A stretch of DNA of 22,045 bases, taken from positions 1 to 22,045 of IMG/VR virus record IMGVR_UViG_3300037963_000349. One strand, given 5' to 3'. Position 1 is the stretch's first letter, and each line of letters starts with the position of its first letter. This document shows, piece after piece, positions 12,643 through 21,537 of this stretch. The notes beneath the pieces were generated by a model. That model worked only from the letters and a program-made list of their open reading frames with translations. It was not told the origin of the DNA and searched no databases. Source of the stretch: a virus. The position numbers were made by a program, and so were the translations under genes.

Positions 12643-13641
12643 TTATCGTTTTACTGTTCTATTTTTGATAGCTGCACAGACTTTAGCAGCCGTTTCTTTA
12701 TTACCATATTGCTTGATTTGATCTCGCATACATTCATCCCAAGAATACTTTAACATAGCTTTTCTTTTAGCATAAGCAACATATTCTAGCATCTTGTATT
12801 TTTTCTTTCTTTTCTTTTTGCCTGTTTTAGTATATAATTCTTCTTTCATTGTAGCAGAAGAATGATCAGCACAAGGCATATATAATTTAACACCATCAAC
12901 AGTATGAGGATGTGAACCTGAACAACCTTTAAACATCTCTGCATAAATTTCAGCTTCTTCTTTAGTTCTAAATAATGGCTCACCATCTAAAGCACCAACA
13001 GGATTTAATTCATTGTCTAAGATTAGATTTTTAATTTTACCCATCATTACTTCATCAGGACATTCTTCGCATACTTCATCTAATATATCTACTTCCTTAG
13101 ATGCTTCAATTAGCTTATCTGTGAAATATCCCTCAATACTAAATCCTCTAACTTCTTTATTCTTAATAGCTTCCCAAATTTCAGGATTATTTTCTGCTGA
13201 TACTTGCACAAACCAAGTTCCAATAGGTAAGTTGTTAAAGCCATACATATTAGATTTGTCATATTTCTTATCTTCCTTAATCCATGATTCTACGACAGTT
13301 AATCCCTGAATAGGCTCTTTATGTTCAAAGGTATGATTATTGTTGTTTAAACTATTCATAAATAGCTTCTGTGCTTGTTTAATAGTTTCCTTTGTAAAGA
13401 ATACGTCATATTCTTCGTTTGTTTCTTTGTCTAGTCTAGGTATTTTTTTGTCAGGAATAAGGATTGCACCTACTAGTTGTTTTTTTTCTTCATCTACTTT
13501 TGCAAGAGATAAAAAGTCATTATTAAAGAAAACAAAATTTTCTTCTATTGCAGGAAACTTGACAACGCTGATCGCATCAACGCCAAACATGTCTGCTGTT
13601 TCGTCTATAATTAGTTCTATAAGTTTTTTCTTTTTTGCCAT
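12643..13641 (-). CDS. Prohead protease, XkdF-like
   Basis: A 332-aa protein. The N-terminal domain holds the XkdF-type protease signatures: HTFEHKEPI (about 122-130, likely catalytic His), VVESWIKEDKKYDKSNMYG (134-152), GTWFVQVSAENNPEIWEAI (about 159-177) and VRGFSIEGYF (182-191, likely nucleophilic Ser). This enzyme matures capsid and scaffold during head assembly. The C-terminal 130 residues are additional: CSGSHPHTVDGVKLYMPCADHS, a Cys/His-rich possible metal site, and YSWDECMRDQIKQYGNKETA to VCAAIKNR, a motif common at the ends of phage head proteases. A TATATTTAT element precedes the start. Catalytic residue choice is inferred. Confidence 0.8.
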   Translation of the reverse strand: MAKKKKLIELIIDETADMFGVDAISVVKFPAIEENFVFFNNDFLSLAKVDEEKKQLVGAILIPDKKIPRLDKETNEEYDVFFTKETIKQAQKLFMNSLNNNNHTFEHKEPIQGLTVVESWIKEDKKYDKSNMYGFNNLPIGTWFVQVSAENNPEIWEAIKNKEVRGFSIEGYFTDKLIEASKEVDILDEVCEECPDEVMMGKIKNLILDNELNPVGALDGEPLFRTKEEAEIYAEMFKGCSGSHPHTVDGVKLYMPCADHSSATMKEELYTKTGKKKRKKKYKMLEYVAYAKRKAMLKYSWDECMRDQIKQYGNKETAAKVCAAIKNRTVKR

Positions 13642-13648
13642 AACATCT

Positions 13649-13677
13649 ATAAATATAAAGTTCTTAATTTTGTTTAC
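13649..13677 (-). promoter_or_regulatory. TATATTTAT upstream element, copy A
   Basis: On the minus strand GTAAACA, 13 nt, then TATATTTAT ending 7 nt before the protease ATG. A TTG also lies 19 nt upstream of the TATATTTA box, which would suit a Bacteroidota -33 element. It occupies the gap between the tape-measure stop and the protease start, so it could begin head-gene transcription. Confidence 0.5.
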
Positions 13678-15164
13678 AACGTAGCTTGTACTTCTAATTC
13701 TTCTTGTAGTGCTTGTGAACTACTAATATCATTTTCTATAACAAAAGCCTGAATAGGTTGTGTTGCTGTAGTAACTGCTTCAATGTTAGGAATTAGAGGT
13801 CCTAATCCTGTTGGACTATCTTCTTCAGGCTCTACATCAGGCACACTAACTGTGCCACCTGTAGATGGTGCTACACTATCAATGCCACTTAATTCACCTG
13901 CCCCTCCACCATCTTTTACTTTTCCTAATATAGCTTTTGCTTGACCTACACCTGCTAAAACTTGACCTATTAATTGTGCAATTAGTAAAGGTGTTGTGAC
14001 AGGGGCTAGTGGTCCTGATGCTGCTCCTGCTGCTGATGCTCCCGCTATTGCACTTGAAATACCTGATGCTGTGTCTATTAAAATTTGTGCTACTGCTGCT
14101 GCTTTACCAACTTTAGTACCTTCACCTGCTAATTGACCTATACCTGCCAAAATTGATTTACCTGCACTAATAGTAGCCGCTTTTTTAGCTGCATCAGTTG
14201 CTTGTTGTATTTTTAGCCTATCTTTTCCTGTTTTCGTGTCTACTTTTAATACTTCTTTACTTGTTTTCTTTGTTTCTTTTATTAAACTGTCGTTATATTC
14301 TTTTTCTAATGCTTTTAAGTTTGTTAATTGTTCAGAACGTTGTCCTGTAATACGTTCATCTAAATCAGCAGTTTCTGTTTTTGCATCAATTAAAGCAACT
14401 TGTAAATCTATATTATCTTTATTTCTTGACAACTCTAATTCTGCTAATTCTACTTTCTTTTGTGCTAATGCTTCTTCTTCTTCAAATTGAGCATCTAAAA
14501 TTTCTCCTAATTTAGTATTTGCTGCAATTCTTTCTTCAAAAGTTAAACTAATATCATCTCTAATTTGTCTTTGTATTTCTGCTTCTTTTTGAAATGTTAA
14601 TTGCAACTGTCTTTGTTGTGCTTCTGCTAATTTTACTTCGTTTCGCAAATTAATAAGGTCTTTACCAAATTGCACAGATTCTTTTGCAGCTCCTTTTGCA
14701 TTTTTTATAAAATCACTAAAACTTTCATTATTGCCTACAACTGCTTCTTTAACACCATCAAAAGATTCTTTAGCTATTTCTCCTGCTTCTTTAAATTCTC
14801 CTTTTAATACTTTTCCTACTGCTTTTCCTAATAAACCTAAACCTTTTACAACAGAAATAACTACTGTTCCTATTTGAGTTAGTATATCACCAAACACAGC
14901 AGATGCTATATTTACCTTATCTAAAATTTGTTGATTAGCACTAAATTTATCTGCTAAGAATTGTAAGGCACTAATTACTGCACCAATACCTATAGCCTTC
15001 CATGCAAGACCAATTCCTCTAAATCCTGTTGCTAAAGCTGTAGTTCCTTTTTCTGTTTGTTTAGCAGTTTTATTTATGTCAGCTAATTCTTTCTCTACTG
15101 CATCTAATCTTTTTAATGCTTCTTCAGCATCTATTTTAAGTTCTACTGTTTTTACTTGCGCCAT
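13674..15164 (-). CDS. Tail tape measure protein
   Basis: A 496-aa protein with the tape-measure layout: an N-terminal coiled coil (KIDAEEALKRLDAVEKELAD, 11-30), a hydrophobic region (about 48-125 with GIGLAWKAIGIGAVISALQF and VVISVVKGLGLLGKAVGKVL), a long Gln/Glu/Lys helical rod (about 155-330), and a Gly/Ala-rich hydrophobic region (about 340-410) before a Pro/Glu/Ser tail. Being short for a tape measure, it predicts a tail of roughly 75 nm at the usual 0.15 nm per residue (inference). A 58-aa gene overlaps its start. It sits upstream of the head genes rather than after the tail tube gene. Confidence 0.75.
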   Translation of the reverse strand: MAQVKTVELKIDAEEALKRLDAVEKELADINKTAKQTEKGTTALATGFRGIGLAWKAIGIGAVISALQFLADKFSANQQILDKVNIASAVFGDILTQIGTVVISVVKGLGLLGKAVGKVLKGEFKEAGEIAKESFDGVKEAVVGNNESFSDFIKNAKGAAKESVQFGKDLINLRNEVKLAEAQQRQLQLTFQKEAEIQRQIRDDISLTFEERIAANTKLGEILDAQFEEEEALAQKKVELAELELSRNKDNIDLQVALIDAKTETADLDERITGQRSEQLTNLKALEKEYNDSLIKETKKTSKEVLKVDTKTGKDRLKIQQATDAAKKAATISAGKSILAGIGQLAGEGTKVGKAAAVAQILIDTASGISSAIAGASAAGAASGPLAPVTTPLLIAQLIGQVLAGVGQAKAILGKVKDGGGAGELSGIDSVAPSTGGTVSVPDVEPEEDSPTGLGPLIPNIEAVTTATQPIQAFVIENDISSSQALQEELEVQATL

Positions 15165-15328
15165 ATTATTCTTATTATTTCTTTTAACATTCTTTTGAAA
15201 CTTGTATGATATTCTTCCATACCATAAGCAAAGTCTAATTCTTTATTTTTATATTCCACTAATTGTAAGTGATCAATAGAAGGTATAATTACCTTTGCAG
15301 TATTTTCTATATATTTTTTTAATTCCAT
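15152..15328 (-). CDS. 58-aa protein overlapping the tape measure start
   Basis: I chose the ATG at 15328 (MELKKYIENTAKVIIP) over an upstream TTG at 15337, because the ATG overlaps the end of the large tail gene in the coupled style used here. The C-terminus (SFKRMLKEIIRIIWRK) is a strongly amphipathic, basic helix. It overlaps the tape measure start by 13 nt. Unrecognised; position next to the tape measure suggests a tail assembly accessory, but this is only context. Confidence 0.55.
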   Translation of the reverse strand: MELKKYIENTAKVIIPSIDHLQLVEYKNKELDFAYGMEEYHTSFKRMLKEIIRIIWRK

Positions 15329-18300
15329 ATTAACCAATCATTATTTTGTAAATATATTCCATCTCCATCTTGATATAAAGCCATATTATCGCCATACCCT
15401 AAACTCATGTTTCCTAATGTTTGTACAGTTAAATCTACTGTCAAAGACCAAACTCTCTTAGTTTCAGTTTGTAGGTCATCTAAACCAAATGACAAATTTG
15501 AATCATCGTTGCTTATATATAAAGATGTTCTAGAACCAGCTTCTGCTATATTAAATTGTTGAATTCCACCTGCTGTGCCTATTTGTGTAATAGTTCCCTC
15601 TATATTTTTAAATGCTGTATACCAAGAAAATGCTTCTAAATAACCTGTCGGATAAGTTGAGTCAGTCCCACCTACCACTACTGCCGTTCCATTTACTCTT
15701 ACGATCATATTAGAATTGTTTGGGATAGATGGATTTTTACTTCCTGTCACACCTTGAGGGTAAGCATAACCCCTTGTATTTCCTGTTGTATATCCAATTA
15801 AAACCATTCTGTGTGCTTCTCCATTTACAGAAGGAATAGATAAATTTTCATTTCTAAATTTAATTACTAAATCATCACCATTATAAGGAATCAGAGCAGT
15901 AGATGTTTTAGTATTATTAGTTCCTACTATAAATGGTTTGTTTAATTTAGCTAGTTTGCCTTGAAAAAGAGTTTTTGGTTGCCCTACACTAAACAATGCT
16001 CTTGCATTTCTTTCGTTTTGAACCCAAGCAGGTAAGCTATTAGTATTAGCAAAACAAGGTCGTAAAGATAAATCAATACCTAAAGATGCAGGAGGTGGAA
16101 CATCTATTAGATAGCCCCCTAAACAGTCACAACATTCGGGGTCTGCAAAAAGTCCTGTTTGGTCAGTATTGTTAATGGTAGGCGTACAATTAGGCGTTCC
16201 ACTAGGACACCAAGCATAGTAACCATTCCAATTATTATTGTTTGTATCTTGACTAATAACATAATTACATTCATAGCAAGTCCCGTCATAAGTATCATTA
16301 ATTTTAATCAAAGTAGCTTTTGTTGATACTTTTTGACCAACTTGATAATTTTGTATTTTTAAAATCCTCCACCATGTATCTTTAATAAAGATTTCATCAT
16401 TAAATTTAAAATTGAAAATATCTACTTCGTTTAAATTTAAATAACATTCCATTATTCTAGCATCTTCACCATATATGCTGTTTAGATAATTATTCCAATA
16501 TAAATAGTATAGACTATTTTGAGGAATTGTACCATTTACGTCAGAATTAAAAACAGTTAATTCTCCTGCTAGAGGAGGAGCAGGTGACCAATACAAAGAT
16601 TTGGTGGTGTTTGTAATTGTTGATTCACCTGATGAAGGTGTTAAATCGTAAGGACTACATAGTGGATATGTTTGGAAAGAATAAGATGTAATTACAGAGC
16701 TATTTTTATCTTGATGATGAAAGTATATAGTAATAGCATTACCTGATTCATCTTGAATGTTGGTAGCAGAACCATTATAAAAAAACAATTTAGGTTTGGT
16801 TTCATTTATAATGTTTTCATAACCACCCTCTATTTGATTATATGTAAATTCATAATGAACTGCCATATTGGGCAAAGCTGTAGGTGCTTGTGTATCTTCT
16901 GCGCTTACAAAGATTTTCTGATTTATATAAGGTGAAAATATAGGATTATTTTTTAATGTTCCTTTTGCAAAATCATTGTTGTTTTCTGTTCTAGTAAATT
17001 TACCATATACATTTAAATCGGGTGCTTCTAATTTTATAGACTTATTAGACATATCTACATCTTCTAAATCTGTTAAAATTGTTTCCTTTTTTTGTAATTG
17101 TGTAGTGTCTTTTACTATAATTTCTTTTGATGTATCTAATTTGTCTGTCCAATTTTTAATGCTTCCTTGTGCTAAATAATCATTATAAGGCTCAATAAGT
17201 ATATTACTAGGATTACTAGGATCAGTAACCATAACAAGGTTAAATCTCTCTATAATGTCTTTTAAAAATGACTTTTGTGTTATAGAGGGGTCAATACCAG
17301 CAGGAACTGTTACCTGTCTATCATATACATCAGGCGTAGGACCATTCCAACTAAATGTAACAGTATTTTTACAGCCAAAATAATAGTTTGGGGTAGTAAT
17401 ATCAGCCGCATATTTCATAATAGCAGGATATGCTGGGTCATATCTTTTCCACCCTTCATAACTAACTATAAATTTTCCTGATTTTCCTACAGGCATAGCA
17501 CTTAATGGACACCACACATTCACATTTAAAGTTTGTGTTCCTGTTCCTTGAACTGATGCCGATTGAGTTATTAGTAAATTACTTTCTCCTTCTCCATAAA
17601 CTGTGCTATAATCTGGTTCTCCTGTTGTTGGATTAAAGTCTATTATTTTTACTCTAACTTTTGCAATAGATTCTGTTTCACCCTGAGCCAAAAGGGTGTT
17701 AGATATATTTGTGGCTGTTGAGCGAAAGCGAAGAAGAACATCGCCTGTTTGTGCTACACTATTTTTAGTAAAATAATGTCCTGTAGTATTCCACATTCCA
17801 CTAGAATCAGATGGACTATTAAAACCTAATCCAGGCAGGGGTGAGTTTGTATTAGCTCTAACTAAAGACCAATTATCATATTGATAGTCACTACTATAAA
17901 CTGTCCACGTTCCCCAACTTTCGGAATTTCCAACTATTGTTGAACCAAAAAGTACTCCTACAGGCTCTGTTTGTGGTCTAGGTAATGCAGTATGATTACA
18001 AGTAGTCATAAAAATTTTACCAAAATAATTGCCATCTATAAAGCTAGATGTATAACTAAAACCTGCTTTTGCTATTATTAATCTAAATAATTCTTTAATT
18101 TGTATAGCAGGTCTAAATTGTGTAATAGGTACTTGTAAATTAGAATCATCTGCTGTAAGTGATGAAGCACTTAAATACTGTGAAACATCAGCTCCATAGT
18201 AAGCATTACCTATAGTAAAAGACATAGGATACATAACCTTCTGAACATTTACATCAGTATCTCTTAAAGGTGTTCCTGCAATGTTTTGAAAACCACTATC

Positions 18301-18792
18301 AGAGCCGTCCCAAGAAGCAGCCACATTAGCAGCAGTAAATGTGTGGTCTAGTTCTTCACTATAAGTTCCATTATCATTTAAAAAAACATCTTTCAATTTA
18401 TTGCTACCTATTACAGTAAATAAATCAGCAGTATTAGATAATAACACTACTTGATAAAATTGTGCTTTTTTATATACTGCTTTTAATTGAATTATGCCCT
18501 CAAATTGACTAACACCATCTGCAAACAAAACAGCATCAAATGATTTTCTAGTATCAAAGACTAAAGTACTTGCATTTACATTATACCAATCTTGAAAGAA
18601 TTTATTATTATTATCTGTGAATGGTAATTTAAAAGTTTGGCTAAAATTTGCTTTTCTTTTCTCAGGTTCTTTAACATCAGAAAATTGAAAATTAAGACTT
18701 ATGTTAGGTGATTCTTGTAAATCTAATTCATAAGTGCTGTCTGTAGTTGAGCTAGTAGTAGCTTTTCTATATGCAACTAATCTAATTTTCAT
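15319..18792 (-). CDS. Large tail tip/baseplate protein
   Basis: An 1157-aa protein. The N-terminal block (YELDLQESPNISLNFQFSDV, EPEKRKANFSQTFKLPFTDN, about 22-61) is a pattern I associate with large Bacteroidota-phage tail proteins that act as a distal tail or hub component. The middle is beta-rich with a repeat-poor Thr/Asn/Ser surface and aromatic carbohydrate-binding-like stretches. Around residues 840-900 a Cys-rich region (TCYECNYV, CPSGTPNCTP, ECCDCLGGYL) suggests disulfide-stabilised loops. It ends WLIWN. Neighbours are another large tail protein upstream and the tape measure downstream, consistent with tail-tip function or host recognition. No enzyme motif seen. Confidence 0.6.
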   Translation of the reverse strand: MKIRLVAYRKATTSSTTDSTYELDLQESPNISLNFQFSDVKEPEKRKANFSQTFKLPFTDNNNKFFQDWYNVNASTLVFDTRKSFDAVLFADGVSQFEGIIQLKAVYKKAQFYQVVLLSNTADLFTVIGSNKLKDVFLNDNGTYSEELDHTFTAANVAASWDGSDSGFQNIAGTPLRDTDVNVQKVMYPMSFTIGNAYYGADVSQYLSASSLTADDSNLQVPITQFRPAIQIKELFRLIIAKAGFSYTSSFIDGNYFGKIFMTTCNHTALPRPQTEPVGVLFGSTIVGNSESWGTWTVYSSDYQYDNWSLVRANTNSPLPGLGFNSPSDSSGMWNTTGHYFTKNSVAQTGDVLLRFRSTATNISNTLLAQGETESIAKVRVKIIDFNPTTGEPDYSTVYGEGESNLLITQSASVQGTGTQTLNVNVWCPLSAMPVGKSGKFIVSYEGWKRYDPAYPAIMKYAADITTPNYYFGCKNTVTFSWNGPTPDVYDRQVTVPAGIDPSITQKSFLKDIIERFNLVMVTDPSNPSNILIEPYNDYLAQGSIKNWTDKLDTSKEIIVKDTTQLQKKETILTDLEDVDMSNKSIKLEAPDLNVYGKFTRTENNNDFAKGTLKNNPIFSPYINQKIFVSAEDTQAPTALPNMAVHYEFTYNQIEGGYENIINETKPKLFFYNGSATNIQDESGNAITIYFHHQDKNSSVITSYSFQTYPLCSPYDLTPSSGESTITNTTKSLYWSPAPPLAGELTVFNSDVNGTIPQNSLYYLYWNNYLNSIYGEDARIMECYLNLNEVDIFNFKFNDEIFIKDTWWRILKIQNYQVGQKVSTKATLIKINDTYDGTCYECNYVISQDTNNNNWNGYYAWCPSGTPNCTPTINNTDQTGLFADPECCDCLGGYLIDVPPPASLGIDLSLRPCFANTNSLPAWVQNERNARALFSVGQPKTLFQGKLAKLNKPFIVGTNNTKTSTALIPYNGDDLVIKFRNENLSIPSVNGEAHRMVLIGYTTGNTRGYAYPQGVTGSKNPSIPNNSNMIVRVNGTAVVVGGTDSTYPTGYLEAFSWYTAFKNIEGTITQIGTAGGIQQFNIAEAGSRTSLYISNDDSNLSFGLDDLQTETKRVWSLTVDLTVQTLGNMSLGYGDNMALYQDGDGIYLQNNDWLIWN

Positions 18793-20237
18793 TAGCTATT
18801 TGTATTTAAAGGATTAGAGTATTCTATATTAATAGTGTATTTAATTTTTATACCATCATTAGCGCTAGTTTTTCTTACTATATTTTTATTAGTGACTAAT
18901 ACAGGTACAGTAAAATCTGTGTCTACATTTTCTATTATAAAAACATCTGTAGACATTACACATTTTTCTAATAACTCAGCATCTTGTTCTGTAATCCAAT
19001 CTGTATTTAATGTTTCTTTTAGTATAGCATCTGTCTTTCTTACCTTACGTGTACTATCAAAATTATTATATGAGTATTCTGTAGAATTATATTCTCCTAA
19101 TACTTGTCCGTATGTATCTCGTTTTACATCTACACTTTGTTTTGATTTCATTTTAAAATTAAAATAATCCCAACAACCTAAACTATTTAACCAACCTAAT
19201 CTTCTTATCTTATATCCTTTGCAACTAGCATCTTGTTTTATAAAATAATAAGCTGCGGTTCTTGCTGACGATCCCTCAAGTCCTTGTATTGTGTAATATG
19301 CCCAATTAGAAAAATTAGATGGTCTTGCATCTGTCTCAACTGATTGTGCTTGTAAATTACCTGGACCACAACCAAAATAAAGCAACTTCTCAGGCTGAGT
19401 ATCAGCTTGACCACCACTAGTCAAAGGAATTGCTCCACCATTTGTATTATTATTGACTAATAATTTAAATGTACCTATTTGTGAGCCATCAGAGTCATAA
19501 TATAAGACTACTATTTGTTCTATTGTGCTATCAAAATCACTTTCACCATTTAAAAATGCTACAGTATGAAAATCGCCTGTATTTGTAGAATCATCCCATT
19601 GAACATAATTTCTGTATACTGATGAACTAACAACATCACCTGTGCTTTGTTGTACATCACTTAAAAATCTTCCATTAACATCTTTGGTTTGAAAACTTTG
19701 AAATGCTGTGCCTTGAAAATATGTTCCTGATGTTCTTGCTGTTTCTAAAGGTAATGAAGCTGCAATATAATACTTAGTACTAGTTGCATTTTCACTAGTA
19801 TTTTCTGTAGGACTTATAGTTGCTCCTGCTGAGTATTCTTGATATGCTTTAACATAAATTTTTCTAAGTTGATTTTGATTTAGACTAAAGATTTTTGCTG
19901 CTACATTAGAGCCTAGTGTGTGTATTGACTTAGTTGTGTCATTTTGATCTGCATAAGTGTTTTCTATTTGTGTGTTTATAATATCGCTAACATCATATAC
20001 AGAGTAGACATTTGTAGTGCCTGTAGTATAGCCATTTGGTCTTTGTTTTATTTTACCTAGTAATTGTCCTGAAGCATCATCAATTCTTATTTCTAAAATA
20101 AATTTAAAATAAAATAAATCTGTTATTTCTGTTTGTTTTACTGTATAAGGTACTACAGGAGTCCAATTTGTTATTGCAGGTATTTTTGATGAATCTGCTA
20201 CAGGTCTTTGTGGTAATGATATACTTCCTATTGCCAT
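18792..20237 (-). CDS. Large beta-rich tail protein
   Basis: A 481-aa protein starting MAIGSISLPQRPVADSSKIP. It contains YYFIKQDASCKGYKIRRLGW then LNSLGCWDYFNFKMKSKQSV (about 327-366), a pattern that recurs in flavobacterial phage virion proteins encoded beside the large tail-tip protein. The remainder alternates strand segments with Thr/Ser/Gly loops and a C-terminal strand pair (DGIKIKYTINIEYSNPL). Coupled to the next gene by overlapping stop/start (stop at 18792-18794). No signal peptide or enzyme motif. It is likely a distal tail or baseplate component, inferred from size, composition and place. Confidence 0.55.
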   Translation of the reverse strand: MAIGSISLPQRPVADSSKIPAITNWTPVVPYTVKQTEITDLFYFKFILEIRIDDASGQLLGKIKQRPNGYTTGTTNVYSVYDVSDIINTQIENTYADQNDTTKSIHTLGSNVAAKIFSLNQNQLRKIYVKAYQEYSAGATISPTENTSENATSTKYYIAASLPLETARTSGTYFQGTAFQSFQTKDVNGRFLSDVQQSTGDVVSSSVYRNYVQWDDSTNTGDFHTVAFLNGESDFDSTIEQIVVLYYDSDGSQIGTFKLLVNNNTNGGAIPLTSGGQADTQPEKLLYFGCGPGNLQAQSVETDARPSNFSNWAYYTIQGLEGSSARTAAYYFIKQDASCKGYKIRRLGWLNSLGCWDYFNFKMKSKQSVDVKRDTYGQVLGEYNSTEYSYNNFDSTRKVRKTDAILKETLNTDWITEQDAELLEKCVMSTDVFIIENVDTDFTVPVLVTNKNIVRKTSANDGIKIKYTINIEYSNPLNTNS

Positions 20238-20238
20238 A

Positions 20239-20790
20239 TTATTTTATTATTGTTTCTAATTGTTTTTCTAAATCTTCTCCAAATGCTTCTACTATTGCAT
20301 CTGTTTGTTTTTTTAATTCTGTTGTAAATGGTTTACTAAAAAACTGTGTTCTTGTTAAACCTCTTTGATATATTGCTCTTTGTATTAAGAACGCTAAACT
20401 TTTTCTTTTTATAAACTTTCCATCTTTTCTAGCTGCTTTTAATGGCTTACTTACTATCCATCTATCAATAACTCCTCTAGGTGGCATCTTGTTAGAAAAC
20501 TTAAAAGGACTGCCTTGCCCCTTCATAAATTGCCCTGTTGTTTTACTTCTGCCTTTAGTACTACCTGAACCCCTAACACCTTCATCTACAAATTGCCAAT
20601 AATCTTCAGCACCACCAAATTCAAATTCCAATGTTACACTATCTTTTGATGCTGTAACTAAATAATCAAAATCATTATATAATGTATTAGGACTTGTTGT
20701 TTTCTTTTTCTTTTTTAATATACTTCTACCTTCCTTGACAACTTTTCCGCCAAGTTTTTGCATAGCTTGTATAGTATTTTTAAACTCCAT
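20239..20790 (-). CDS. HK97 gp10-like neck/tail completion protein
   Basis: A 183-aa basic protein. A basic N-terminus (KEGRSILKKKKKTTSPNTL) precedes the beta core, with 'WQFVDEGVRGSGSTKG' (65-80) as the hallmark of HK97-gp10-type minor tail proteins, in which 'Y..fvE.Gt...' sits before a glycine-rich loop; then PFKFSNKMPPRGVIDRWIVS (94-113), a helix region, and TRTQFFSKPFTTELKKQTDA near the C-terminus. These features match tail completion proteins that join at the neck. It lies between the gene with a terminator-like fold and the large tail protein. Upstream and downstream genes are nearly contiguous. Confidence 0.65.
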   Translation of the reverse strand: MEFKNTIQAMQKLGGKVVKEGRSILKKKKKTTSPNTLYNDFDYLVTASKDSVTLEFEFGGAEDYWQFVDEGVRGSGSTKGRSKTTGQFMKGQGSPFKFSNKMPPRGVIDRWIVSKPLKAARKDGKFIKRKSLAFLIQRAIYQRGLTRTQFFSKPFTTELKKQTDAIVEAFGEDLEKQLETIIK

Positions 20791-21299
20791 TAACTATTAG
20801 GTGTTATTGGTACAATACAAAGATTATTCTTGTTATTAACTTGCATACTTATAGTGGCTGACCAACCTGTTAAAAGATTATCAAATCTGGCTGTAAATGG
20901 TTCACAAGATATTGGAAGGTCTAATATAACCTCACCATCAACCCAACTTGTAGAATATAGACTTTTATGAAACTCATTAATTACATCTTGTAAGATTTGT
21001 AAATTTTCACTTAATGTGTCTAATCTACCTAATCTTTCTGTATTTGGTTCACCACCAACTGCTTGAAATTTATCTTCACTTTCATTAATCATATCTAAAA
21101 GATAGATTGTAAAAGTATAAGTCATAACACCTTTATCAACTGTTGCTGTTCCAGGCTCTGCATATAATATAACATAATCAGTTGCACCTAGTTTTTTGAT
21201 GTCAACTTCATCCATAAAGCCACTATGAAAACTATTGATCATATAATGCTTATCAGCTATTGTTTCTAAAAATCCTACAGCGTTTCTAAAAGTTATCAT
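20790..21299 (-). CDS. Putative tail terminator / neck protein
   Basis: A 169-aa acidic mixed alpha/beta protein starting MITFRNAVGFLETIADKHYM. It has a central strand 'YTFTIYLLDMINESEDKF', a helix 'LSENLQILQDVINEFHKSLY' (95-114 region) and a final strand pair ending in 'LLTGWSATISMQVNN'. This order (helix, meander, helix, C-terminal strand with a Trp) resembles tail-terminator or completion proteins in tailed phages of Bacteroidota. It follows the frameshift-product gene by a 14-nt overlap. No specific motif proves the function. Confidence 0.45.
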   Translation of the reverse strand: MITFRNAVGFLETIADKHYMINSFHSGFMDEVDIKKLGATDYVILYAEPGTATVDKGVMTYTFTIYLLDMINESEDKFQAVGGEPNTERLGRLDTLSENLQILQDVINEFHKSLYSTSWVDGEVILDLPISCEPFTARFDNLLTGWSATISMQVNNKNNLCIVPITPNS

Positions 21300-21537
21300 A
21301 GTTACTTCTTTGTTTATTGTTATAATCTTGAGAATAAGCCAAGTATGTTAGCACCTCTAAGATTGGTAATTTTGTTATTTTATTTATGTTTAATATATTG
21401 CTATTAGAAAGCGAATATAGGGTATTATACCAACCCCATTTAGACTGCATACTTACCCCTTTTGTGCTTTCATTTCCCGTGCTTGTAAATAGCTGTGCGA
21501 AATCCTTGCCAAGTTTTCTCCTAAAGTCAAAAAAAAA
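21286..21537 (-). CDS. -1 frameshift extension of the tail assembly chaperone (gpG-T type)
   Basis: The frame overlapping the upstream chaperone ORF is -1 relative to it and opens through the T9 run. It reads FFFDFRRKLGKDFAQLF, then KWGWYNTLYSLSNSNILNIN and ILEVLTYLAYSQDYNNKQR, close to the T-domain pattern of tail assembly chaperones ('WGWY..ly.la......i..lpi.evlt.lay'). An internal ATG at 21570 exists but would yield an unlikely 11-residue lead; the fused product is about 249 aa. In tailed phages the T extension binds tail tube subunits while the shorter form coats the tape measure. Fusion is inferred from the sequence. Confidence 0.75.
   Translation of the reverse strand, partial: FFFDFRRKLGKDFAQLFTSTGNESTKGVSMQSKWGWYNTLYSLSNSNILNINKITKLPILEVLTYLAYSQDYNNKQRSNYDNF

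Noticed and set aside
16753-17481. Plus-strand short frames inside the large tail gene
   Set aside because: Antisense frames in a well-supported 3.5-kb gene, with composition expected of chance frames.
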